64,000 bases of DNA from JANLUX01 sp031366005 (GTDB taxonomy: Bacteria > Bacteroidota > Bacteroidia > AKYH767-A > OLB10), in assembly GCA_031366005.1 (NCBI GenBank), contig JANLZB010000019.1, positions 1-64,000 of the forward strand, given 5' to 3'. The first letter of the stretch is position 1. Every line of letters starts with the position of its first letter. This document shows, in pieces, positions 42,403 through 51,062 of the stretch. A program made the position numbers and the translations under genes. A model generated the notes under the pieces. The model saw only the letters and a program-made list of their open reading frames with translations. It was not told where the DNA came from and ran no database searches.

Positions 42403-45315
42403 ATGAAAAAATTTTTACCATTCTGCAGATTTCTTGTTTCAAGTAGAAGTATTTTTTTGTTTATAAACATTTTTTTTTCCGTACATGTTGCTGCACAGTT
42501 TACTGATGATGAGAAAATGTTACTATTGAAATGGAGTTCGCCAGAGGAATTAAGTAACAGCAGCAAACATGTATTTTTTATTGTGCTTAACGCTGATATA
42601 AAAACGCTTCAGAAAAATAATATCAGTTTGATGCGTTCACTTTCTGCCAGGGCAGGAATATTTTATGTGAGTGACAGCAGCAAGCGCGCATTTTTAGAAA
42701 CTAATCATATTAAATATGCTGTTGCCAACAATCACTGGAAATTATCTGATCAGATGAAAAAGGAATCAACCGAATCATTGCAGTTGAAATCAAACAAAAA
42801 ATTATTTACCCTTGTTGTAAAAAATGCAGATTCATTTATTGAAATGCTTCAACATGTAGAATACGACATTGATATTAAACAGGTTTATAAAGAAACTAAT
42901 GCGATGGTGATTTTATGTAACCCTGCAATCCTGTTCAAAGAAATTATTCCACTAAATGAAGTTCTTTTTGCTGATTTATATACAGCTGCAAAACCTGATT
43001 ATGCATTGAGCGGATATTACAAAACCACCAATTTTATCAGTGCCTCCGATTTCTTTTATTCGGATGATAATGGTCAGGGAGTTACCATTGGTATTAAAGA
43101 AAAACAAATGGACGAAGGAGATATAGATCTTATAAAAAGAGTATTACCTACAGGCAACACAAGTACAATTGATTTGCATGCTACCACTATTGCTACACTG
43201 GCTGGCGGAGCAGGTAATAGTTTTATTTCAGGCAAAGGACAAGCATCTCAATGCACTTTTTTTTCTTCTTCATATGCAAATCTTTTTCCTGACAGCACTC
43301 CACTCCTGCTTCAAAATAACGTAAGTGTACAAAATCATTCATACGGAACGCTGATGCAATCATTTTATGGTGCAGAAGCCATGAGCTATGATTTACAAAC
43401 GTTGCAAAATAAAAACCTAATGCATGTTTTTTCATGCGGCAATAGCGGTACAGATACTCCAACAACCGGTATTTATGCAGGCCTGGGTGGATTTGCAAAC
43501 ATTACCGGTAATTTTAAAATGGCAAAGAACGTAATAACAATTGCCGCAATTGACACCATTGATCAGCTTGCAACCTATAGTTCCTCAGGACCTCTGTATG
43601 ACGGGCGTATAGCTCCACAATTGGCGGCATTAGGATCCAACGGCACATCAGAGTCTGCAGCCATCGTTAGCGGTACAGTTGCCAAGCTTCAGCAGGTTTA
43701 TAAGGATGCACATGGACAACAATTGCCTGCAGCATCTTTGATCAAATCTGTTTTATTCTGTACTGCAGATGATATTGGTTCACCCGGCGTTGATTACCGT
43801 TCAGGATTTGGAGCCCTGAATGTTTTGGGTGCAATGGAATGTTTGAAAAATAATAATTTCGATAGCAGCTCTCTGTCACAGGGGGATACATGGATAAAGA
43901 CAATTGTTATACCGCCACTAACAACGCATTTAAAAATTGCATTGACATGGACTGACACTGCTGGCACAGTAAATAGTTATAAGGCATTGTCAAATGATCT
44001 CGATCTTGAGTTAACAGAAATTTCAACGGGCAATATCTTTCATCCCTGGTGCCTGAATTCTTTTCCAGAATCTGATTCCCTACTGCTTCCTGCAATACGT
44101 AGGCGCGATTCACTAAACACAGCTGAGTTAATTACACTGGACATGCCTTCTGCCGGAGCTTATGAAATAAAAGTAATCGCAACAGACATAATAACAGCAT
44201 CACGTCAGGATTTTAATATTGCTTTTGTGTTCGATAGCATTTCATCATTCCGTTTCGTGGTGCCCTTGCAGCAATCTGACTTCTACCTCGGTAATAATAA
44301 AGCTGAACAAATAAAAATTAAATGGTGGAGCGGCTCATCAACACTATTTGAAACGGGTTCACTGTTTGTATCTATGGACAACGGAAATACCTGGGAGGTG
44401 CTTGCGGCATCCATTCCATTGTCAACACAATTTTTTAACTGGACAGTGCCTGATACCAATACACTGATTCAATTTAAAATGAATACAATTAATGGCAGCT
44501 ACTATTCGCCACAGATTTTATTGGGACCATTAACTTCTATCCATACCGATTATCTCTGCACCGATTCATTCCGGTTATCATGGAACAGTCAACCATTAGC
44601 ACAGTCTTATAATGTATTTGTATTAACAGATAGTGCATACCTGAAACTCATCAGTCAACAAACCGACACTTTTATTGTAATGCAAAGGAACGAGCATCCG
44701 GAAAATATTTACGCAGTTCAACCGGTTTTCAATAACAATATTAACGCAGTACGCAGTTTTGCTGTTGATATCAATAATCAGGGAAGTGGTTGTATGTACC
44801 AGTCTTTTTACGGAATACCTGTTGGCGAAAGAATGGAACTTACAATAGAATTAGATTTCCCGCAAGGGCTGGATAGTGTGGTGGTAGAGAAAATAAATGA
44901 AAGTGGTAATTGGATTGGTACTATTGAAAACATAATCCCCTACTCTTTCCAGTACAGTTACATTAGTTATGATGAATTGCCATCTGCCGGAGCAAATCAT
45001 TACAGAGCAAAATTATGGACAGCTGGGCATTTTATTTTTAGTGAGACAATAACATTACTTCATACCGGTAAACAATGGCTGTATCTTTATCCTAATCCTG
45101 TAGCATCAGGTCAACCGCTTTATTACGTTATAAAAGATTCACCTTCAAAATTATTTTTGCAATTATATTCTCTTCAGGGAATTCAAATAGCAGAATTTCA
45201 AATTGATTTATCTGGTTTAATTTACATCCCACATTTTTCTGCAGGGATGTATTATTACCGGCTTACTAACAGTGATAACGAAAAACTGCAAGAGGGAAAA
45301 CTGATTATATATTAA
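42403..45315 (+). CDS. T9SS-secreted subtilisin-family (S8) protein, altered Asp site
   Basis: A 970-residue secreted protein. Signal peptide FLVSSRSIFLFINIFFSVHV is followed by an N-terminal prodomain of about 190 residues, then an S8 fold. The histidine is H259 in TIDLHATTIATLAGG, the oxyanion asparagine lies in FSCGNSG and the serine is S416 in NGTSESAAIVSGTV. At the first triad position, where GVxVAVIDTG is expected, the sequence reads GVTIGIKEKQ, so the Asp is replaced by E233. Residues about 490-900 hold beta-sandwich modules, and the last 75 (LYLYPNPVASGQPLYYVI) form a type A T9SS sorting domain. Activity is therefore uncertain. Confidence 0.83.
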   Translation: MKKFLPFCRFLVSSRSIFLFINIFFSVHVAAQFTDDEKMLLLKWSSPEELSNSSKHVFFIVLNADIKTLQKNNISLMRSLSARAGIFYVSDSSKRAFLETNHIKYAVANNHWKLSDQMKKESTESLQLKSNKKLFTLVVKNADSFIEMLQHVEYDIDIKQVYKETNAMVILCNPAILFKEIIPLNEVLFADLYTAAKPDYALSGYYKTTNFISASDFFYSDDNGQGVTIGIKEKQMDEGDIDLIKRVLPTGNTSTIDLHATTIATLAGGAGNSFISGKGQASQCTFFSSSYANLFPDSTPLLLQNNVSVQNHSYGTLMQSFYGAEAMSYDLQTLQNKNLMHVFSCGNSGTDTPTTGIYAGLGGFANITGNFKMAKNVITIAAIDTIDQLATYSSSGPLYDGRIAPQLAALGSNGTSESAAIVSGTVAKLQQVYKDAHGQQLPAASLIKSVLFCTADDIGSPGVDYRSGFGALNVLGAMECLKNNNFDSSSLSQGDTWIKTIVIPPLTTHLKIALTWTDTAGTVNSYKALSNDLDLELTEISTGNIFHPWCLNSFPESDSLLLPAIRRRDSLNTAELITLDMPSAGAYEIKVIATDIITASRQDFNIAFVFDSISSFRFVVPLQQSDFYLGNNKAEQIKIKWWSGSSTLFETGSLFVSMDNGNTWEVLAASIPLSTQFFNWTVPDTNTLIQFKMNTINGSYYSPQILLGPLTSIHTDYLCTDSFRLSWNSQPLAQSYNVFVLTDSAYLKLISQQTDTFIVMQRNEHPENIYAVQPVFNNNINAVRSFAVDINNQGSGCMYQSFYGIPVGERMELTIELDFPQGLDSVVVEKINESGNWIGTIENIIPYSFQYSYISYDELPSAGANHYRAKLWTAGHFIFSETITLLHTGKQWLYLYPNPVASGQPLYYVIKDSPSKLFLQLYSLQGIQIAEFQIDLSGLIYIPHFSAGMYYYRLTNSDNEKLQEGKLIIY

Positions 45316-45506
45316 ATCAATTGGATGATTGACCTTTCAAACTATTTTTTATTTCATTTGATATGATCGTAAAAAAAATTAAAAATTATTAATCTTTTGT
45401 TTAACAACCGGTCTATTCGTTTTATTCTACTAATATTTAATCCGGCATCTTTAATCTACTCTTTCAGTAACAGCATCCGTTTTCTCTCCTAAGAATTGTT
45501 TGATAA

Positions 45507-45600
45507 ATTATTGCGCCCAGTATCCACAATCCACATTATAATATGAGCCGGTTACAAATGAAGATTTATCGGAGTTAAGAAACAATGTAAGCTAAAGCTA
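45507..45600 (-). pseudogene. decayed 3' end of an SDR gene
   Basis: About 94 bp match the end of the SDR gene at 47720-47811 (the stretch ATTATAATATGAGCCGGTTA is identical in both) with a few substitutions, one extra base that breaks the frame, and changes equal to G-to-C and L-to-W in the last codons. Nothing upstream of it is recognisable. It is a leftover of a duplicated or exchanged copy at the left edge of the accessory cassette. Confidence 0.75.
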
Positions 45601-45613
45601 TTTACACTTCTTG

Positions 45614-46195
45614 TCATGAGTTTGGCTTGTTGATGCTCAGATTTTCACGAACATATTTTTCAGGCGATGAAATAATTTGTGTGATGAATGTCGCTAAACT
45701 CTTTTGAGAAATTACTGAACCCTTCTCTGCTTGTCCTTTGTGTGTGAGTTCAAAATCTATTTCGTTGTCATTTGTAAACCATTGCGGTCTGATAATCGTG
45801 TAATCCAATTTTGATGCTTCAATGATGTCTGCTAATTTCCTATAAGGTATTAAAACCGGCTTCAAAGGCGTTTTATAAATACCAATAGAACTGATTGCTA
45901 TAATTCTTTTCACTCCTGTTTCTTCCATTGCCTTCACAATATTTTTTGCCATTGCTTCCAAATCTCCTGCAAGGCTTGTATAAACGATGTCTTGACCACT
46001 GGTGGCTTCTTTGAGTTTATCATAGTCCATAACATCGCCTTCAATGATTTTGCAATTAGAAACATCTTTACTTTTCAATCTACTTTCGTTACGAAGAAAC
46101 AAGGTGAGTTTGATGTCATTCTGCTTTACCAAAATATCAGTTACCAATTTTGCAATGTTGCCGCTTGCTCCAAGGATGATTACCTTTTTCATCAC
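45614..46195 (-). CDS. NAD(P)H-binding SDR, atypical (NmrA/YwnB-like)
   Basis: A 193-residue Rossmann protein. The glycine motif is VIILGASGNIAKLVTDILVK, acidic D56 region GDVMDYDKLKEAT, and the YKTPLKPVLIPYRKLADII segment shows Y and K of an atypical SDR. The family contains redox-sensing regulators and small reductases (YwnB, NmrA); no substrate is known here. Its ATG overlaps the TMEM175 stop (46192-46195), so the two are coupled. It is the last gene of the cassette. Confidence 0.82.
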   Translation of the reverse strand: MMKKVIILGASGNIAKLVTDILVKQNDIKLTLFLRNESRLKSKDVSNCKIIEGDVMDYDKLKEATSGQDIVYTSLAGDLEAMAKNIVKAMEETGVKRIIAISSIGIYKTPLKPVLIPYRKLADIIEASKLDYTIIRPQWFTNDNEIDFELTHKGQAEKGSVISQKSLATFITQIISSPEKYVRENLSINKPNS

Positions 46196-46782
46196 GAATT
46201 ATTTTTTTCTGTTTTGGTATTTCCAAATCTATGATTGGGAATGAACCACATTAAAGCGATTAAAGCCATGAGAACAAATGCAGTTTTAGGAAAACCAACA
46301 AGTGAAATTATTCCAGCTGTTGCGTTGAGTGCAATGGTTAAATAACTTTTGAAATGTCCTTTGTATGCTTTTGAAAAATCAGAACCTGCACCATGCAGTT
46401 TACATAGTTGGTTTACTAAAAAAATGTATGAAGTAGTAACGCAAATTAAAACTGCTGCATAAACTGTAACGGTGATATTTGTAAAAGAATTTTCTCCCAT
46501 TGAAGAAGTTGCAAATGGAATTAGCGACAACCAAAAAAGTGCAATCATATTTACCCAAAGAACTTTGTTGTCAACTTTTTTTGCTGTGTGAAATAAGTGG
46601 TGATGGCTGCTCCAATAAAGTCCGACAAAAACAAAACTCAAAGCGTAACTCACGAATATCGGATACGCTTCTAAATAACTTTGCCATGTCGGGTTGTGTG
46701 GAATTTTTAATTCCAAAACCATGATGGTAATAATGATTGCAATTACACCGTCTGAAAAAGTTTCTAATCTATTTTTGTCCAT
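46192..46782 (-). CDS. TMEM175-family (DUF1211) potassium channel-like protein
   Basis: A 196-residue protein with about six membrane helices. The N-terminus MDKNRLETFSDGVIAIIITI is the diagnostic TMEM175 motif (RxxxFSDGVxAI), which lines the pore in characterised bacterial potassium channels. A longer frame starting at 46815 runs through the upstream SDR stop; the ATG at 46782, two bases past that stop, is better. Part of the minus-strand accessory cassette, overlapping the next gene by four bases. Confidence 0.87.
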   Translation of the reverse strand: MDKNRLETFSDGVIAIIITIMVLELKIPHNPTWQSYLEAYPIFVSYALSFVFVGLYWSSHHHLFHTAKKVDNKVLWVNMIALFWLSLIPFATSSMGENSFTNITVTVYAAVLICVTTSYIFLVNQLCKLHGAGSDFSKAYKGHFKSYLTIALNATAGIISLVGFPKTAFVLMALIALMWFIPNHRFGNTKTEKNNS

Positions 46783-46784
46783 AA

Positions 46785-47621
46785 TTATTTTTTGGGAGCA
46801 AGTTCGCCAAACCAATAAGCAGAAGTAACTCCTCCGTCCATTAGAAAATCGCTGCCTGTAATAAATGCACCATCTTGTCCCAATAGCAAAGCTGCAACTG
46901 TTGCAACTTCATCAGGAGTTCCTGCTCGACCAACTGCTGAAACTTTAATCATGTTGCGATAACCGTCTCCTCTTGGTCCGTTCAATTCATCTTTTGCAAG
47001 TGGAGTAATAATAATTCCTGGACTAATTGTATTCACTCTTGCACCACGCTTTCCCCAACGCACTGCCTCTGCCATTACACGCAATGAATTACACCTTTTA
47101 GATAATTGATAAGCATGAAGTGAGTCAGTAACTTGATTTGGTTGAAGGAAATCAAGAGCAAGAAGTTCTTCAACTGGTGTAGTCGCCAACGCTTTGTTTT
47201 GTTCCTCTGTCAATGCAGGTAAGCGGTGTCCCGACATAGAAGCAATCACTACACCTGCTCCGCCTTGTGCAATCACATTTCCAAATTCTTCAAGTATGAG
47301 AGCAGTGCCATATAAATCTACTTTGAGAATTGTCGCTGGCGATGCTTGTGTTGGTGAAACACCTGCTGCATTTATTAGTCCGCTAATACTTCCGATTTTC
47401 GTTGCTGTTTCAACAAGTGCGTGAACAGATTGTCTTGAAGAAATGTCAACTGTTGTTGTGCTTACTTCAAACCCTGCATCGCTTAAAGTTTTTGCAGCGG
47501 CTTCAGCGTTTGCTTGGTTTAGGTCACTCAATAAAATGTGTTTGCCCGAACCAACTCTTCTGGCAATAGCTAAACCTATTAAGCCCGAACCAATAACTAC
47601 TATTACATTTTTGTCTGTCAT
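46785..47621 (-). CDS. SDR-family oxidoreductase with non-classical nucleotide motif
   Basis: A 278-residue short-chain dehydrogenase. The nucleotide loop reads VVIGSGLIGLAIARRVG in place of the classical TGxxxGIG, but the rest is canonical: LINAAGVSP, catalytic S in VIASMSGHR, Y and K in AYQLSKRCNSLRV and SPGIIITPLAKDEL. It is longer than typical by an insertion (LTEEQNKALATTPVEELLAL) before the Y-K pair. Substrate unknown. It lies between TMEM175 (2 bases) and the other SDR (98 bases). Confidence 0.86.
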   Translation of the reverse strand: MTDKNVIVVIGSGLIGLAIARRVGSGKHILLSDLNQANAEAAAKTLSDAGFEVSTTTVDISSRQSVHALVETATKIGSISGLINAAGVSPTQASPATILKVDLYGTALILEEFGNVIAQGGAGVVIASMSGHRLPALTEEQNKALATTPVEELLALDFLQPNQVTDSLHAYQLSKRCNSLRVMAEAVRWGKRGARVNTISPGIIITPLAKDELNGPRGDGYRNMIKVSAVGRAGTPDEVATVAALLLGQDGAFITGSDFLMDGGVTSAYWFGELAPKK

Positions 47622-47719
47622 ATTTTTCTGTTTTTTTTCTATACGAATGGCAATAGTTCCAGTGATTTTAAAAAATGTTTTCTATCCATTGCCTTAAAGT
47701 CAAAACATGAAGCCAATAA

Positions 47720-48472
47720 TTATTGCGCCAAGTATCCACCATCCACATTATAATATGAGCCGGTTACAAATGAAGATTTATCGGAGTTAAGAAATAGTGC
47801 AAGTTCAGCTACTTCTTCTGATGTGCCCAGTCTTCCCATCGGGTGCATACCTTCCAGTGCTTTCATTGCTGCTGCATCCAAACTTTTTGTAAGTAACGGA
47901 GTAACGATATAACCGGGACCAATTGAGTTGATACGAATTTTTTTATCTGCGTATTCCAATGCAGCAGCTTCAGTCAATCCAACTATTCCGTGTTTTGAAG
48001 CTACATAGGCAGGAGAACCTTTTGTTCCTACTTTGCCAAGTATCGAAGCAATATTTACAATGCTTCCTCCACCTGAATTAAGCATGGCAGGAATTTGATA
48101 ACGCAAACCATAAAATACTCCTGAAAGATTAATGGAGATTACTTTTTCCCAACTTTCAATCGGATATTCTCCGGTAGGAAGTAATGGACCACCAATACCT
48201 GCATTGTTGACAGCAATATGAATTCCTCCAAATTGTTTAACGGCTTGCTCAACTACATTTTTACTGTCATCAGGTTTTGAGGTGTCGGCTTTTACAAAAA
48301 TTGCATCACCACCTTTTGATTTTATTTCTGTTACAGTTTCATTACCGCCTGTTTCATTCACATCTGAGATTACAATTTTTGCTGCTTCTGATGCATACAA
48401 TATTGCTATTGCTTTGCCAATACCTGAACCGCCTCCGGTTACAATGGCTACTTTATTTTCTAATGTTTTCAT
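47720..48472 (-). CDS. SDR-family oxidoreductase (glucose-1-dehydrogenase-like)
   Basis: A 250-residue classical SDR. Nucleotide loop IVTGGGSGIGKAIAILY, NNAGIGGP, catalytic S/Y/K in NIASILGK and YVASKHGIVGLTEAAAL, and the C-terminal FVTGSYYNVDGGYLAQ. The fold and motifs fit the glucose/ribitol and 3-oxoacyl-reductase-like group; the substrate is open. Its 3' end has a decayed copy at 45507-45600. It follows DoxX by 27 bases in transcription order. Confidence 0.9.
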   Translation of the reverse strand: MKTLENKVAIVTGGGSGIGKAIAILYASEAAKIVISDVNETGGNETVTEIKSKGGDAIFVKADTSKPDDSKNVVEQAVKQFGGIHIAVNNAGIGGPLLPTGEYPIESWEKVISINLSGVFYGLRYQIPAMLNSGGGSIVNIASILGKVGTKGSPAYVASKHGIVGLTEAAALEYADKKIRINSIGPGYIVTPLLTKSLDAAAMKALEGMHPMGRLGTSEEVAELALFLNSDKSSFVTGSYYNVDGGYLAQ

Positions 48473-48499
48473 TTTGATTTATTTTTTTAAAAATTAAAA

Positions 48500-48994
48500 T
48501 TAGTTTCTGTTTCCCTGAACACTTAACTTTCCTGTTACTGTTTGATTACTATTTATACTTGGTGCTATTAAAGCATCAACACTTGCGCTTCCGCCACCTG
48601 CTACAAGAGAAACAATTGCCAAAGCGAAAAGGAAAATAAAATATTCATACCCTTCTCCTTTGTTTGCTTCGCTGCTCCAGTTCATAAAGAAATTTAGATG
48701 CGAGGTGCTTACTACTCCGATAAAATTTACGATAACTGCAAATGCAGCAATTCTTGTTGCAAATCCGGTGATGAGAAACAACGCACCAAAAAACTCAATA
48801 AGAATTACAAGCATGGCAATAAGATAAGGCAAGCCAATAGTTCCTGTTAAAAATCCCATAGTGTCATCAAAACCATAGCCACCGAACCATCCAAAAAGTT
48901 TTTGTGCTCCGTGAGCAAATATTACTACACCTAAAGCAACTCTTGTAATGAGTGCTATCGTGTTTGTTGAATCTGTTGCAAATATTTTTTTCAT
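48500..48994 (-). CDS. DoxX family membrane protein
   Basis: A 164-residue, four-helix membrane protein of the DoxX/SURF4-like family. Family blocks are ITRVALGVVIFAHGAQKLFG, GTIGLPYLIAMLVILIEFFG and ALFLITGFATRIAAFAVI. DoxX proteins are linked to oxidative stress, thiosulfate or quinone metabolism in various bacteria; here the surrounding reductases suggest redox stress, but this is inference. First gene after the palindromic repeats, then the SDR gene 27 bases later. Confidence 0.9.
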   Translation of the reverse strand: MKKIFATDSTNTIALITRVALGVVIFAHGAQKLFGWFGGYGFDDTMGFLTGTIGLPYLIAMLVILIEFFGALFLITGFATRIAAFAVIVNFIGVVSTSHLNFFMNWSSEANKGEGYEYFIFLFALAIVSLVAGGGSASVDALIAPSINSNQTVTGKLSVQGNRN

Positions 48995-49059
48995 TTTTAT
49001 TTATAGCCTGTTTAAATTTTTTAAATAGATTGAGTTATGAATAAGATAACATATAATTT

Positions 49060-49267
49060 GGATGCCCGGTAGAAATTTTAACCACATAGAACATAGTTAA
49101 CATAGGTTTCACATAGCATTTTTCTATGTGTTATTTCTATTGTGACCTATGTTCTATGTGGTTGGATGCCCTGTAGAAATTTTAACCACATAGAATATAG
49201 TTAACATAGGTTTCACATAGCATTTTTCTATGTGTTATTTCTATTGTGACCTATGTTCTATGTGGTT
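49060..49267. repeat. tandem pair of 104-bp palindromic repeats
   Basis: Two head-to-tail 104-bp units (49060-49163 and 49164-49267) differ at only two positions. Each contains facing arms AACCACATAGAACATAG and CTATGTTCTATGTGGTT plus an inner pair CACATAG/CTATGTG, so each can fold into a long hairpin. A diverged third copy is at 50116-50207. No coding potential. Confidence 0.88.
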
Positions 49268-49372
49268 CAAATGTGCTGTAAATTATTTTTTAAATTTTTA
49301 TTCAAGCACTTATTCTTTTTAATAAAATCACTCCCGATAAGTAGTTTATCAAGGAGTGATTATTATGTTTTA

Positions 49373-50047
49373 TTAAATTGTTACTGTATTGGATGATTCA
49401 ATTTTTGACTTTGCTTCTGATGCAGTAACAGTTTTGCCCAATGCACCAAGCTCATGCAGGTCGCCAAAAACTTCCATACGGATGGATTGATTAATGCCGC
49501 CAATCTTTACCGGTTCAAATCCATTGTCGCGAATAAGTTCTTCTATTGCTGCTTCTATGCTTTTATCATCAGTAGCATAAAACTCAACTGCTTTTTCAGG
49601 TTGCTGAAATGCTGCACCTGCAAGTGAACCTGCCCCTAATGAGCCTAACGCTTTCACCAGCTTTGCACCTTTAGGAAGCATGGAAGAAAGAATTTCTCCT
49701 GACGATTCTTTTTCACCAATAATTTTTTTGAAGCCACCTTTATCATCAGGTGCAATTGGGTTAGAAGGGTCAACAATAATTTTACCCTGCAATTCAGTTG
49801 CGTAAGTTTTGAACAACTCCTGTATTACATTAAAGTAAACTGCAAATACAATAATATCTGCTGCTTTGATTGCATCAACAACTTCCATCGGGGTAACTTT
49901 ATCACCCAGCTTTTCAGCAAGTTCTTTTGCTTTTTGAATTTCTTTGTTTGCAACAATAATAGAACGACCACTTTTTACAAGGTTTGTGGCTACTGCAGAT
50001 CCGATATTTCCAACACCGATAACTGCTACTTTTAATTTTTCTGACAT
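49373..50047 (-). CDS. NADPH-dependent F420 reductase-like oxidoreductase
   Basis: A 224-residue Rossmann protein. Start MSEKLKVAVIGVGNIGSAVA gives the GxGxxG NADP loop; NKEIQKAKELAEKLG and ADIIVFAVYFNVIQELF follow in order, and the C-terminal half (IRDNGFEPVKIGGINQSIRM) matches the F420:NADP oxidoreductase family. Proteins of this type in F420-lacking bacteria usually act on other acceptors. A longer frame starting at 50140 runs into the palindromic repeat and is rejected; ATG 50047 is the start. Confidence 0.85.
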   Translation of the reverse strand: MSEKLKVAVIGVGNIGSAVATNLVKSGRSIIVANKEIQKAKELAEKLGDKVTPMEVVDAIKAADIIVFAVYFNVIQELFKTYATELQGKIIVDPSNPIAPDDKGGFKKIIGEKESSGEILSSMLPKGAKLVKALGSLGAGSLAGAAFQQPEKAVEFYATDDKSIEAAIEELIRDNGFEPVKIGGINQSIRMEVFGDLHELGALGKTVTASEAKSKIESSNTVTI

Positions 50048-50115
50048 GGTTTTTTTTATAATTGTTTGAATTTTATTTTTAAGGCGAATTAAGGATTGAA
50101 TTAGCGATGATTTCT

Positions 50116-50207
50116 GAACCACATAGGACATAGAACACATAAGGCTTCACATAGATATTGTTATTGCAGAAAGTATTTTTCTATGTGCTCTATGTCCTAT
50201 GTGGTTC
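50116..50207. repeat. third, diverged copy of the ACCACATAG palindrome
   Basis: GAACCACATAGGACATAGA faces TCTATGTCCTATGTGGTTC; the inner part differs from the copies at 49060-49267. Between the SnoaL-like and F420-like genes. Confidence 0.82.
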
Positions 50208-50244
50208 AAAGATTTCAACTCTTGATTCGCATTTTTAATTGTTG

Positions 50245-50838
50245 TTATTTACCTAATCCGATTTGGTTCATATAAGTTTGGTTATCCCAGAATAAATGTT
50301 CTTCTGTCATTGTTCCATCAGGTCCCCAAATTCCTATTGTACACATTGGCATATTAAACGCTTTGCCCGTTGGCTGAATAAATTTTCCGTTTCCAATTGG
50401 CATCGGTTTGGTGAATGTTCCTTGAAATACTCCGGTAACTGCTGTCATGTTTCCTGAACCAAAACGAATAGGATGTTCCTTAATCCTTGTGTCTGGTGCG
50501 TAAACAAACAGTGCCTTCATATCTTCAATGTGCTTTTCAAGCCCTGTTGTCATGTGTCCATCAGGCCAAAAAACTTTAATGTCTTGTGAATGACTTTCGT
50601 GAAAGCGTGCCCACTCCTGATTGCTGAACACTGTGTAATCAAGTGTGTCAAACTTTTGCAGATAGCCCGAAATGTTTGCATCGTTTGCTGCCAGTTGTGT
50701 GATTTGATTTCTCAGCGAATCAATTTCTCCATTGCTCGTAGAATTGTTTTCTTTGTTTGAGCAACTTGTAAAAGTTACTATTGCGGCAATCACTAAAAAT
50801 GCTGCCATTGCTTTGATTGTTGTTGTTACTTTTTTCAT
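50245..50838 (-). CDS. SnoaL-like (ester cyclase/NTF2-fold) lipoprotein
   Basis: A 197-residue exported protein: signal segment AAFLVIAAIVTFTSC followed by SNKENNST, a short coiled helix (IDSLRNQITQLAAND) and an NTF2-like domain. Family blocks are WARFHESHSQDIKVFWPDGH, GLEKHIEDMKALFVYAPDTR and NMPMCTIGIWGPDGTMTEE. SnoaL relatives include cyclases and small stress proteins; no reaction is assigned. First intact gene of the redox cassette, after the broken Crp gene. Confidence 0.82.
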   Translation of the reverse strand: MKKVTTTIKAMAAFLVIAAIVTFTSCSNKENNSTSNGEIDSLRNQITQLAANDANISGYLQKFDTLDYTVFSNQEWARFHESHSQDIKVFWPDGHMTTGLEKHIEDMKALFVYAPDTRIKEHPIRFGSGNMTAVTGVFQGTFTKPMPIGNGKFIQPTGKAFNMPMCTIGIWGPDGTMTEEHLFWDNQTYMNQIGLGK

Positions 50839-51062
50839 GTTTGATTTTTTTTATAAATGATTAATTAAATTCACGATGCAAAGGTGCGTTGGAAGACAGG
50901 GTTGCGCCAATGACCTGGTTTAAGAAATAGTCTTGATGTAGATTAAGATTTTAAGACCTTGCTGTCTAATTAAATCTTGGCAATTAAAAAAAACCGTACT
51001 AAGAACGAAAAGGGTGAACCTAAATAAAGATGCCAGTCTGATTATTGAAGCGTGACCATTTA

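Noticed and set aside
49060..49267. Tandem repeats considered as a CRISPR array.
   Set aside because: Only two contiguous 104-bp units with no unique spacers, internally palindromic, and no cas gene nearby.
49373..50140. Longer start of the F420-like gene at 50140.
   Set aside because: The extra 31 residues are translated from the palindromic repeat; the family begins at MSEKLKVAVIG (50047).
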